From positions 1 to 37,681 of the forward strand of contig BBRT01000184.1 of NCBI GenBank assembly GCA_001417715.1: a stretch of DNA of 37,681 nt, read 5' to 3'. Both the position numbers and the translations under genes were made by a program. Positions 24,544-32,795 of the stretch are shown here, piece after piece (within the stretch, counting starts at the first letter, position 1; each line of letters starts with the position of its first letter). The notes under the pieces are model-generated. The model made no database searches. It worked only from the letters and a program-made list of their open reading frames with translations, and was not told where the DNA came from. The stretch comes from Candidatus Symbiothrix dinenymphae (GTDB lineage Bacteria; Bacteroidota; Bacteroidia; Bacteroidales; Azobacteroidaceae).

Positions 24544-24551
24544 CAAAGGTA
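24544..24551 (-). promoter_or_regulatory. -7 promoter element of candidate small RNA
   Basis: TACCTTTG on the minus strand. It is not near the start of any protein gene. Confidence 0.55.
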
Positions 24552-24586
24552 CGACATCTTTTTTAATCTACCAAACATTTTTGCAA

Positions 24587-25501
24587 TTATTTTTGAAAAA
24601 ATTTGAAATTATTGTATCTCCTGAATGGTGATAAACTCAAATCCGGTGCCTTCACCCCCACCCCCAGCCTCACATCACTCACCTCCACGCGCACTTCATC
24701 GCACAGTCCTGCATCAATAAAACTTTGTTGCAAGGTGGGTCCGCCTTCCACGATGAGCGATTGGATGCCTTGTTCGTAGAGTTCTTTCATCCACTGCGGC
24801 AGCGGTTTCGTGCTTTCGGCGGTGAGGCGGATGGGGTTGGTGCCGTGCCAGTGGCGTATGTTCAGTTGCGGTTGGTCTAATGCCTTTGTGCGGGTGCCTA
24901 CCACTATGGCAGCCTCTTCTGCGCGCATTTTGTGCACTAATTGGGTTGTGAAATCGTTTGAGAAGCGGATGGCGGTTTGACCATCACCCACTTGGCGCAG
25001 GCGGTCAACAAAGCCGTCTGCCGATTGCGCCCATTTCAGGATGATGTAGGGGCGATGTTGGGTTACGAACGTCAGAAATCGCTTGTTGAGGGTCTCACAT
25101 TCGGCTTTCAGCACGCCAACGGTCACTTCCACGCCTGCTTTTCGGAGCATTTCGATACCTCGCCCGTCCACTTTTGCAAAAGGGTCGGCGGCACCGACCA
25201 CCACCTTTGGAATCTGCTTCGCAATAATCAGTTCGGCGCAAGGGGGCGTTTTGCCATAGTGCGCACAAGGCTCCAAATTGACATAAAGCATTGATTTTCG
25301 CAACAATTCGGGCTGCCGCACCGCGTTAATCGCATTGACCTCCGCGTGCGCTTCGCCAAACCGCCGGTGGTAGCCTTCGCCGATAATTCGCCCGCCGGAC
25401 ACCACCACCGCACCCACCATGGGGTTAGGTGCCACATATCCCAGTCCCTTGCGAGCCAATTCCAAGCAGCGGCGCATATATATATTGTCCCAATTTTCCA
25501 T
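24587..25501 (-). CDS. ribD: Riboflavin biosynthesis deaminase/reductase RibD, possibly shortened
   Basis: A 304-residue bifunctional enzyme of flavin synthesis: pyrimidine deaminase then reductase. The N-terminal zinc deaminase domain has HAE (52-54) and PCAHYGKTPPC (78-88); the reductase domain begins at PYIILKWAQSADGF (151-164), with AIVVGTRT and SLIVEGGPTLQQSF. Relatives are about 345-360 residues. Here NPIRL (223-227) runs directly into TAESTKPLPQWMKEL, and the usual stretch between (about 40-50 residues, a strand and loop of the Rossmann-like fold) seems missing. The frame is kept, so it may still work. The start at 25501 lies a few bases from its -7 element. Confidence 0.88.
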   Translation of the reverse strand: MENWDNIYMRRCLELARKGLGYVAPNPMVGAVVVSGGRIIGEGYHRRFGEAHAEVNAINAVRQPELLRKSMLYVNLEPCAHYGKTPPCAELIIAKQIPKVVVGAADPFAKVDGRGIEMLRKAGVEVTVGVLKAECETLNKRFLTFVTQHRPYIILKWAQSADGFVDRLRQVGDGQTAIRFSNDFTTQLVHKMRAEEAAIVVGTRTKALDQPQLNIRHWHGTNPIRLTAESTKPLPQWMKELYEQGIQSLIVEGGPTLQQSFIDAGLCDEVRVEVSDVRLGVGVKAPDLSLSPFRRYNNFKFFQK

Positions 25502-25511
25502 AAAAACGCAA

Positions 25512-25519
25512 CAAAGGTA
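25512..25519 (-). promoter_or_regulatory. -7 promoter element of ribD
   Basis: TACCTTTG on the minus strand, ten bases before the ribD ATG, so the leader is very short. Confidence 0.65.
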
Positions 25520-25551
25520 TAAAATTATTTGGTTGTTCATTTGTTTTGTAG

Positions 25552-25559
25552 TACCTTTG
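25552..25559 (+). promoter_or_regulatory. -7 promoter element of beta-barrel gene
   Basis: TACCTTTG lies 34 bases before the ATG at 25594. It is divergent from the ribD promoter. Confidence 0.65.
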
Positions 25560-25593
25560 CCGCCGAAATATATCATTTAAAATTTTAAACAAT

Positions 25594-26139
25594 ATGAAAA
25601 GAATTTTGTTAGTTGCTGCTTTGGCAGTGAGTGTGTTCGGAAGCGTTCAGGCGCAGTTTCATTACGGTCTGAAGGCAGGTGTTAATCTCGTGGAGCCTGA
25701 TGTTACCGGCATAGAGAGTTTGGTTGGTTTTCAGGTAGGTCCAATGATTGAATTTATTGTACCGGTGATTGGTATTGGCTTTGATGCTGCGGTTCTTTAT
25801 TCCCAGGACGGATTTAAGGCCGGTGGAGAAGAGTTTACCAACAAAAACGTGTTGATTCCCGTCAACTTGAAGTACAAATTAAGTCTTTTGGGCATAGTTG
25901 GAGCCTATGCAGCTGCCGGTCCGTATGCCAGCTTCAACGTTGATAGTGATATGGAAGCCACCAAATCGTTTGGCGCAGGCCTGAATTTCGGCATCGGTGC
26001 CGAACTATTTAGCAAGCTACAAGTGGGTGTAACCTACCAATTGGGCTTGACAGAAAGTTTCGATGCGTCGAAAATGGGTGATGCTTCACTTGATACTGCA
26101 ACCAAAGGTTTTGTGATTTCTCTCGCTTATTGGTTCTAA
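25594..26139 (+). CDS. Outer membrane beta-barrel protein (PorT-like family)
   Basis: A 181-residue protein with a signal peptide MKRILLVAALAVSVFGSVQAQ (cleavage near residue 20) and a barrel-like pattern of alternating polar and nonpolar strands ending in aromatic LAYWF, as expected for BAM-dependent insertion. FHYGLKAGVNL after the signal is typical of the OMP_b-brl_2 group. A precise function cannot be given. priA begins three bases after the stop, so the two may share a transcript. Confidence 0.82.
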   Translation: MKRILLVAALAVSVFGSVQAQFHYGLKAGVNLVEPDVTGIESLVGFQVGPMIEFIVPVIGIGFDAAVLYSQDGFKAGGEEFTNKNVLIPVNLKYKLSLLGIVGAYAAAGPYASFNVDSDMEATKSFGAGLNFGIGAELFSKLQVGVTYQLGLTESFDASKMGDASLDTATKGFVISLAYWF

Positions 26140-26142
26140 TTT

Positions 26143-28173
26143 GTGTACATCGAAGTCATTTTGCCGGTGCCGTTGGCTGACACGTTTACCTATTTCGTGC
26201 CTGCGGAATTGGAAGCGCGAGTTGTCTGTGGCGGCTTGGTAGAGGTGATTTTCGGGCATAAAAAATATTATGGCATAGTCGCATCCATCGGAGGGAAATC
26301 TTCGGTGGATGCGGCTGTTATTAAACCTATTGTGGCAGTGCCTGATGCCCCGCCCGCAGTGGATGCCCGTCAGTTGCAGTTTTGGGAGTGGCTGGCGGGG
26401 TATTATCTTTGCCGTCAGGGGGAGGTTTTTAAGGCGGCTTTGCCTCCGGCTTTTATTGAGAAAGGGCTGTTGCATTCTTTTAAGAAAAGAAACTTAAGGG
26501 GCTTAAGTAGCTTAAGAAACTTAAGCTGCTTAAATTCTTTGCAAGAGCAAGCCCTCCTTGAAATAAAAGCTTGCCTCCAAGACAAAAACGTCTGCCTCTT
26601 GCATGGCGTGACTTCTTCCGGCAAGACGGAGATTTATACTCATTTGATTCAGGAGACTTTGGATGCCGGACGGCAGGTGCTTTATCTGCTGCCGGAAATT
26701 GCTTTGACTACGCAGATTACCGGTCGTCTGCGGCAGTTTTTTGGTGAGCGGTTGGGGGTTTATCATTCGCAAATCAATCATCATGAGCGGAAGGAGATTT
26801 GGGAAGCAGTTACCAGTTACCAGTTACCAGTTACCAGTTACCAATTACCAATTACCAATTACCATATAATTCTTGGGGCGCGGTCTGCTGTGTTTTTGCC
26901 TTTTCGGAATTTGGGGTTGGTGATTGTGGATGAGGAGCATGAGCCGAGTTATAAGCAGCAAGACCCTGCGCCTCGCTATCATGCTCGTAATGCGGCGATT
27001 ATGTTGGCGAGTATGCATGGTGCTAAGGTTGTGCTGGGTAGTGCTACGCCCTCGGTGGAGTCGTTTTATAATGCTCAGACGGGGAAATATGGGTATGTTC
27101 ACCTTGAAAAACGGTTTGAGGACACCGAACTGCCGCGCATTATTCCGGTGGATGTGCAGGAGTTGCGGCGTACTAAGCAGATGAAGTCGATTTTTTCGCC
27201 TTTGTTGCAGGAGGCGATGCGGGCGGCGTTGGACAAGGGGGAGCAGGTGTTGCTGTTTCAAAATCGGCGGGGGTTTGCGCCTGTGATAAGTTGCAAGATA
27301 TGCGATTGGACACCTAAATGCCGTTTTTGCGACATCAGCCTCACCTACCACAAGCAGAGCAACCGTCTGAAATGCCACTATTGCGGTCATGCCTACACCC
27401 TGCCGACCCAATGTCCCGAATGTGGCGGCGAGTTGGGCTTCGTGGGCTACGGCACCGAAAAAGTGGAGGAAGAAATCCGAGCATTGTTCTCCACCGCAGC
27501 GGTCGAACGGATGGACACCGACACCACCTCGACGAAAAAAGCGTTTGAAGACATCATCGCGCGCCTCGAAAGCGGGCAAACGCAGATTTTGATTGGCACA
27601 CAGATGATTTCCAAAGGCTTAGACTTCGAGAAAGTGGGCTTGGTGGGCATTCTCAACGCCGATGCGCTGATGAACCACCCCGATTTCAGGGCTTATGAGC
27701 GGGCTTATCAACTGATGTCGCAAGTGTCCGGTCGCGCAGGTCGTCGCAAGGAGCGGGGCGAAGTGATTTTGCAAACTTCGCACATCGACCACGCGCTGAT
27801 TCAGTCGGTATTGCAGCAAAACTACACCGAGATGTACACCACGCAGATGCAGGAGCGCGAACTGTTTCGCTACCCTCCCCTCTTCCGCCTCATCCACATC
27901 ACGCTCAAGCATCGCTTGGACGACACCGTGAGGGATTTATCCGAAGCATTTGCCGCACAGTTGCGCGAAAAATTGGGCGACCGCGTGCTCGGTCCCGACC
28001 GACCGGCAGTCGGCAAAATACAAAACCTCTACCTCCGTCAAATCGTGTTGAAAATTGAAAACAAGGTGTCAATGACTGTGTTGCGCGAAATTTTGGAGGC
28101 AATTCAAGCCAATCTTTGGGGGCAAAAGCCTTTTAGGTACGCGATTGTGCAGTATGATGTGGACCCGGTGTAA
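26143..28173 (+). CDS. priA: Primosomal helicase PriA, with repeat-encoded inserts and shortened middle
   Basis: A 676-residue PriA, the SF2 helicase restarting collapsed replication forks. The N-terminal 3'-DNA-binding domain (VILPVPLADTFTYFVP, WEWLAGYYLCRQGEV) is present, then helicase motifs: Walker A GVTSSGKTE (155-163), DEEH (263-266), GSATPSVES, and zinc-binding cysteines (CKICDWTPKCRFC, CHYCG, CPECGG). Bacteroidales PriA is about 820 residues. Between KAALPPAF and the helicase core about 150 residues, the winged-helix region, are replaced by a short leucine-rich stretch (about 113-131) encoded by 9-bp repeats. A YQLPVTS-type insert (about 222-240) sits before IILGARSAVFLPF. The start is GTG. 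Confidence 0.93.
   Translation: MYIEVILPVPLADTFTYFVPAELEARVVCGGLVEVIFGHKKYYGIVASIGGKSSVDAAVIKPIVAVPDAPPAVDARQLQFWEWLAGYYLCRQGEVFKAALPPAFIEKGLLHSFKKRNLRGLSSLRNLSCLNSLQEQALLEIKACLQDKNVCLLHGVTSSGKTEIYTHLIQETLDAGRQVLYLLPEIALTTQITGRLRQFFGERLGVYHSQINHHERKEIWEAVTSYQLPVTSYQLPITNYHIILGARSAVFLPFRNLGLVIVDEEHEPSYKQQDPAPRYHARNAAIMLASMHGAKVVLGSATPSVESFYNAQTGKYGYVHLEKRFEDTELPRIIPVDVQELRRTKQMKSIFSPLLQEAMRAALDKGEQVLLFQNRRGFAPVISCKICDWTPKCRFCDISLTYHKQSNRLKCHYCGHAYTLPTQCPECGGELGFVGYGTEKVEEEIRALFSTAAVERMDTDTTSTKKAFEDIIARLESGQTQILIGTQMISKGLDFEKVGLVGILNADALMNHPDFRAYERAYQLMSQVSGRAGRRKERGEVILQTSHIDHALIQSVLQQNYTEMYTTQMQERELFRYPPLFRLIHITLKHRLDDTVRDLSEAFAAQLREKLGDRVLGPDRPAVGKIQNLYLRQIVLKIENKVSMTVLREILEAIQANLWGQKPFRYAIVQYDVDPV
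26491..26535. repeat. 9-bp tandem repeat inside priA
   Basis: Five units of the form (n)(n)CTTAA(n)(n), each centred on CTTAAG or a variant, encode a repeating xLx pattern. They lie where the winged-helix domain should be. Confidence 0.88.
26807..26862. repeat. Heptanucleotide tandem repeat inside priA
   Basis: Five CAGTTAC units followed by three CAATTAC units, 56 bases without a break. They are the same units as in the ABC ATPase gene at 10697-10773. Confidence 0.95.
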
Positions 28174-28204
28174 TAAAAAAAGTCTGCCTTCAAAAGAAAA
28201 AACG

Positions 28205-28212
28205 TACCTTTG
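28205..28212 (+). promoter_or_regulatory. -7 promoter element of tilS
   Basis: TACCTTTG lies 46 bases before the tilS GTG. A 20-codon frame starting ATG at 28225 overlaps the tilS start in another frame. Confidence 0.65.
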
Positions 28213-28258
28213 TGGCTAAATAAAATGAATTGGTTAAAAATATTTATAAGACAAGCTT

Positions 28259-29566
28259 GTGATTCGAAAAGTCCGACAATATATTGAAAAGCACCAACTA
28301 CTCACTCAGCACGCAAAAATCATCGTTGGCGTGAGCGGCGGTGCCGATTCGGTGGCACTGCTCTACGTTTTACAGCGGTTGGGCTACAACTGCATAGCGG
28401 CACATTGCAATTTTCATTTGCGGGGCGATGAGGCGGACGGCGACGAGCAGTTGGCGCACCAATTGGCTACCGATTGGAATATACCCCATCACAAGGCGGA
28501 TTTTGATACGCGGCAGATTGCCACGCAGCGGGGCATTTCTATTGAAATGGCGGCACGCGAATTGCGCTATACATGGTTTGAAGAACTCCGCCAACGACTT
28601 GATGCAGAGGTGATTGCGGTGGCGCATCACGAAGATGACAACATTGAAACGGTGCTGCTCAATTTGATTCGCGGCACCGGCATCAAAGGGCTGACGGGTA
28701 TTGCGCCGAAAGTCGGGCACATCATTCGCCCGTTGCTGGGCGTTTCCAAAGCAGAAATTTTGCAATTTTGCGAAGAAAAGTCTCTGCCATATCGCACGGA
28801 TTCCAGCAATTTGCAAGACACAGTCGCCCGCAATAAAGTCCGCCTCAACCTGCTACCGGTGCTGCAAACCATCAATCCGGCGGTGCGCACAGCCCTCCTC
28901 CGCACGATGAGTAACCTCGGCGAGGCGAATAAAATCTATGAACAATCCATCGCCGCAGCCAAAGCGCAGGTATTTGATGCCGAAAAGGGTACTATCGACA
29001 TCGCCCGCTTGCAACAAACAGCCTCGCCCCAAGCGGTGCTGTTCGAACTATTGAAAGATTATGGGTTTGGGGAAGATGTGGTGAAAGATGCCACACGTGC
29101 CATTAGCAGTCAGTCCGGCAAAGTGTTTCACGCGCCACAGTTCACATTGATTCGAGACAGGCTGCATTTCATATTACAACAGGGGATTGCGGGTCAAGCC
29201 CGCAATGACAATTGGCTCACCCCCCATACCCTACCCCCCCCACTCTACACTCTACACTCTAAACACTACACTCTAAATTTCGTTATCAAAAAAGACAAAA
29301 ACATCGCCTATTTCGATGCCGACTTGCTGCAAATGCCCCTGACGTGGCGGCATTGGCAGCAGGGCGACAAGTTTGTGCCGTTTGGGATGACCTCTTTTCA
29401 AAAGGTGAGCGATTATTTCACAAATCACAAATTCAGCCTGCCGGAAAAAGCAAAAACATGGCTACTGTGCTCCGGTGAAGACATTATTTGGATTGTGGGG
29501 CACCGCACAGACAACCGCTTTCGCATCACTGCCGAAACAAAAAATGCGCTCGTTGTTGAACTTTGA
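28259..29566 (+). CDS. tilS: tRNA(Ile)-lysidine synthase
   Basis: A 435-residue TilS, which converts C34 of the AUA-reading tRNA(Ile) to lysidine using ATP. The PP-loop is VGVSGGADSVALLY (about 23-36), and AHCNFHLRGDEADGDE, AVAHHEDDNIETVLLNLIRGTG and LPYRTDSSN are conserved. The C-terminal domain is seen in WRHWQQGDKFVPFGM. Residues about 308-340 are encoded by repeat DNA: a REP-like unit then 7-bp repeats. The insert sits between domains and keeps the frame. The start is GTG. No competing ATG in frame lies nearby. Confidence 0.94.
   Translation: MIRKVRQYIEKHQLLTQHAKIIVGVSGGADSVALLYVLQRLGYNCIAAHCNFHLRGDEADGDEQLAHQLATDWNIPHHKADFDTRQIATQRGISIEMAARELRYTWFEELRQRLDAEVIAVAHHEDDNIETVLLNLIRGTGIKGLTGIAPKVGHIIRPLLGVSKAEILQFCEEKSLPYRTDSSNLQDTVARNKVRLNLLPVLQTINPAVRTALLRTMSNLGEANKIYEQSIAAAKAQVFDAEKGTIDIARLQQTASPQAVLFELLKDYGFGEDVVKDATRAISSQSGKVFHAPQFTLIRDRLHFILQQGIAGQARNDNWLTPHTLPPPLYTLHSKHYTLNFVIKKDKNIAYFDADLLQMPLTWRHWQQGDKFVPFGMTSFQKVSDYFTNHKFSLPEKAKTWLLCSGEDIIWIVGHRTDNRFRITAETKNALVVEL
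29180..29210. repeat. REP-like palindrome inside tilS
   Basis: CAGGGG followed by ATTGCGGG-TCAAG-CCCGCAAT, identical to the intergenic units at 5677-5706 and 14479-14503. It is read as GIAGQARND in frame. Confidence 0.93.
29241..29277. repeat. Heptanucleotide repeat inside tilS
   Basis: About five 7-bp units of the type CTCTACA/CTCTAAA/CACTACA, different in sequence but equal in period to the repeats in priA and the ABC ATPase gene. Confidence 0.8.
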
Positions 29567-29663
29567 GGCGGAGATTGAGAGAAAAAAGATTTGGCATTGC
29601 TAAATAAATAGATATACCATGTGTTTTTCTGAAAATAAGTACTTGATTGTCAATAATATTTAT

Positions 29664-31199
29664 TTATTTCCCAACTGCTATCAAAACCAACGAATGAGGC
29701 GGTAGTGACACTTTGCCTTTCTCCACTTTCAGCACTTTTTCATAAGGCGCTACGCGGTTCTCAGCCCCAATATCATTGTAGTCGTCGGGCGAAGCGCCGC
29801 TCAGGATAGTGGCAGATACTTGCTTGGGAGTTGTGCCGCCCAAGTTCTCAAAGTCGGGCGCAAACTCAATCGCTTTGTCGGGATGTTTGTTCACTACAGC
29901 CAATACAAAGCGCGTTTTAGCATCATTGCAGGTTACTGCGACATCTAAAACAGGCGTTTTGCTATTGCCGTGCACCAAATTTTCCGATCTTACCTGAATT
30001 GGCAATACATTTTTCTCTAATTTATTGGCATACAACCGAAGTACATGAAAAGTTGTCCGCTTCACAATGCCTTTCGGATGCACAAACAGTGCCCCGCGGG
30101 TATTCACTATCGGCGAAAAACCGCCGATTTCAACATCCTTACACTGCCGAAAACAAGCATTGAGAAAGCAAGCCGAAAACAGTGCATCCGCCATCGTATA
30201 GGTTGAATTGATGTCGTCTTTGTCGCGTTCTGCAATTAGCGGATTGTCCGCACCGCCTCCCGGATAGCCCGGAGCAGTCCAGCCGCGCAGGTTCCATTCG
30301 TCAAATGCAATCTTGACTTTGCCGCGAAGCCTTGACTTTTCCAAGATGCCAATCGTTTTAACAATATCGGATTCAGGGCGTTGCGTCCACATCATGCAAT
30401 CCATATACGGCGCAGGTTTATAACCGTCCCAGTAGCCGTGAATGGAAACGTAGTTCAAGTGTTTTCCTGCCGCCTGCAACAACGGTAATGTCCAATCTTC
30501 TCCTGCGGTTGCCGCAGCAAGAAGTTTTACTTTAGGGTCGGCTGCCTTCATTAATTTGGCGGATTCACGAACCAGCGGTCCCCATTCCGCAACGGTTTTT
30601 GCCCCTAATTCCCAGCCGCCATAATTTTCATTGCCGATGCTCCAATATTTGACGTCTAATGGTTCTTCCACGCCGTGCGATTTGCGAAGCTGCGCATATT
30701 TGCCGACATTCAGGTTGCAATATTCCACCCAGTCGCTCATTTCCTCGGCAGTTCCGGTACCGGCATTGGTGCAGATAAACGGTTCTGCTCCGATTTTTCG
30801 ACACCATTTTACAAATTCAATGGTTCCAAACGTATTTGGGTCTGCAACGCCCCATGCTTTATCAAAAGAAGGTTGTCGGTTGGGGCCTACGCCGTCGAGC
30901 CAGTGATAGGACGATACAAAGCAACCGCCGGGCCAACGAACGATAGGAATTTTCAACTCGCGCAGGGCTTCCATCACATCCGTGCGGAAGCCATCCTTAT
31001 CCGAAAGGGGCGAACCGGGTTCAAAGATGCCACCGTATATCTGGCGGTGGAAATGTTCGATAAACTGACCGAATATCATGGGGTCATACACTTGCGGTTC
31101 GGCTTCTTTCTCAAGCCAAAATCCATTTTGGGCACTTGCCATGTGTAAAGAAAACAACACTACGAGCAAACCTGAAATCATTAATTTTCTTGTATTCAT
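29664..31199 (-). CDS. Secreted alpha-L-arabinofuranosidase, GH51
   Basis: A 511-residue GH51 enzyme removing arabinofuranosyl side chains from hemicellulose, arabinan or arabinogalactan. Signal peptide MNTRKLMISG...ASAQ (1-24) directs export. In the TIM barrel, IVRWPGGCF is a family marker, Glu191 in SIGNENYGGWE is the predicted acid/base and Glu301 in IAFDEWN the predicted nucleophile; the beta-sandwich C-terminal domain ends LPPHSLVLIAVGK. It is the last of four glycosidase genes on this strand, 48 bases after the second GH51. The signal peptide nearly matches those of the next two genes at DNA level. Confidence 0.93.
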   Translation of the reverse strand: MNTRKLMISGLLVVLFSLHMASAQNGFWLEKEAEPQVYDPMIFGQFIEHFHRQIYGGIFEPGSPLSDKDGFRTDVMEALRELKIPIVRWPGGCFVSSYHWLDGVGPNRQPSFDKAWGVADPNTFGTIEFVKWCRKIGAEPFICTNAGTGTAEEMSDWVEYCNLNVGKYAQLRKSHGVEEPLDVKYWSIGNENYGGWELGAKTVAEWGPLVRESAKLMKAADPKVKLLAAATAGEDWTLPLLQAAGKHLNYVSIHGYWDGYKPAPYMDCMMWTQRPESDIVKTIGILEKSRLRGKVKIAFDEWNLRGWTAPGYPGGGADNPLIAERDKDDINSTYTMADALFSACFLNACFRQCKDVEIGGFSPIVNTRGALFVHPKGIVKRTTFHVLRLYANKLEKNVLPIQVRSENLVHGNSKTPVLDVAVTCNDAKTRFVLAVVNKHPDKAIEFAPDFENLGGTTPKQVSATILSGASPDDYNDIGAENRVAPYEKVLKVEKGKVSLPPHSLVLIAVGK

Positions 31200-31247
31200 T
31201 TTAATATTTATTTAATCTGTTTTTTTTATGATTTTAAAAATTTGCCC

Positions 31248-32795
31248 TTAGCGAGGCGTTGTTACCGGAACGCGGAGCTGGGTAAATGAATGGGCAGGGA
31301 AGCTGTATGCGAATTTATCTCCTTTTACGGACAAATCCTTGTTCTGGACCTTTACGAGTTGTTCCTTTGCCGAATTTTCGTCTTTGATGTCCTTGCCATT
31401 GACTTCATACAGTTGTGCCTTGCCTGAGAAAGCGCCTGTCTGACAGAGGATGTCTGTAGCGATAGCTTGTTCTTTATGCCTGTTCACAACGTTGATAACA
31501 ATTTCTTTCTTTTCTTCGTTGTAGGTTGAGGATACATCCAAATAAGGAACCGCGTCATTGCCGGATTTGTACGTTTCACAATCCGTAAATACTTGCAGCG
31601 ACTGCCCGTGACAATGACCGGCAAAAAGCGCTAACGGATAGAATATGGTTTGATACCACAGCCCCTCCTTAGAAATGACTATCGGAGCTACCGTGTTTAC
31701 CAAAAGAGTCTGATTCGCCATTTTGACGATATGAGCATTGCGAACAAATACATTGAGGTAAGTGGCTATGACTAAGGCATCCTCCAAGTTGAATTTTTCT
31801 TCGACGACTCCATTTAGATATTCTTTGTACACGTTATATTCATCAAACGCTATATATATCGGAGTCTTCCTTCTCGTTTTCGTCATGGTTTCGCGGATGA
31901 GACCTTCCGTTATCCGTATTATATTCTCGGTAGACCGCGTTGCAGCCATAAAATCATAATAGTTGTTTCTGCCGTAGCCGACATACTGGTGCAAGGATAT
32001 ATAATCCGCATGGTCTTTCAAATAATCCAGTACTGTTCTGTTCCAGTTTATCCAACCCCTACCGTAATCACTTGAACCTGCAGCAATCAGTTTAATATCC
32101 TTGTCTATCCATTTCATCAATTTGGCTGCTTCCAGGGCATATTTTCCGTAATCATCCACATTCTTTTGTCCCATTTGCCAGTAGCCGTCCATTTCGTTAC
32201 CCAAACCCCAATAGGTAACTTTATATGGTTGTGTGTTACCGTTCTTGATACGCAGGTCGGAGTAGTATGTACCTTTCTCCACATTGCAGTATTCAACCCA
32301 ATTACGGGCTTCATCCAACGAGCCGGTACCTAAATTGATGCAAAAATAGGGCTCCACATTCGCTTTGCGGCACCATTTCATAAATTCGTCCGTGCCGAAG
32401 GCATTGCTCTCTGTGGCATGCCACGCAAGTTCCATGCGTGTGGGGCGTTGATTTTTGGGACCTATACCGTCTTCCCAGTGGTAGCCCGACACAAAATTAC
32501 CCCCGGGCCAACGCACAAGCGGGACTTTCAGTTCCTTAACCGCTTCCAGCACATCTTTCCGAAACCCGTCTTCGTCGGATAGCGGAGAGCCTGCTTCATA
32601 GATACCGCCATAGATGCAGCGTCCCAAGTGTTCGGTAAAACTGCTGTAGATGTTCTTGTCAACCGCTCCAATCTGTCGCTCTATATCAATCTTGATACGC
32701 GCACGATTGTTTTGTGCGCTTGCCGTGTGTGAAAAGAACGACACTACGAGCAAACCTGAAATCACTAATTTTCTTATATTCATTTTCATTTTCAT
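31248..32795 (-). CDS. Secreted alpha-L-arabinofuranosidase, GH51 (second)
   Basis: A 515-residue GH51 enzyme. The signal peptide begins MKMKMNIRKLVISG; the third Met (32783) aligns with the starts of the neighbours, while the first (32795) overlaps the upstream stop as ATGA, fit for coupled translation. Motifs are LVRWPGGNFVSGYHWEDG, Glu201 in GLGNEMDGYWQ (predicted acid/base) and Glu319 in IAFDEYNVY (predicted nucleophile). It is clearly distinct from the first GH51 outside the motifs, so the two may act on different linkages. It lies third in the operon. Confidence 0.92.
   Translation of the reverse strand: MKMKMNIRKLVISGLLVVSFFSHTASAQNNRARIKIDIERQIGAVDKNIYSSFTEHLGRCIYGGIYEAGSPLSDEDGFRKDVLEAVKELKVPLVRWPGGNFVSGYHWEDGIGPKNQRPTRMELAWHATESNAFGTDEFMKWCRKANVEPYFCINLGTGSLDEARNWVEYCNVEKGTYYSDLRIKNGNTQPYKVTYWGLGNEMDGYWQMGQKNVDDYGKYALEAAKLMKWIDKDIKLIAAGSSDYGRGWINWNRTVLDYLKDHADYISLHQYVGYGRNNYYDFMAATRSTENIIRITEGLIRETMTKTRRKTPIYIAFDEYNVYKEYLNGVVEEKFNLEDALVIATYLNVFVRNAHIVKMANQTLLVNTVAPIVISKEGLWYQTIFYPLALFAGHCHGQSLQVFTDCETYKSGNDAVPYLDVSSTYNEEKKEIVINVVNRHKEQAIATDILCQTGAFSGKAQLYEVNGKDIKDENSAKEQLVKVQNKDLSVKGDKFAYSFPAHSFTQLRVPVTTPR

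Noticed and set aside
24163..24546. 127-codon minus-strand frame across the small-RNA candidate and higB
   Set aside because: It passes through an intrinsic terminator and overlaps higB in another frame, with no recognisable similarity.
28225..28287. 20-codon frame overlapping the tilS start as a regulatory leader peptide
   Set aside because: It is possible in principle, but there is no codon bias, hairpin or conservation evidence that would support it.
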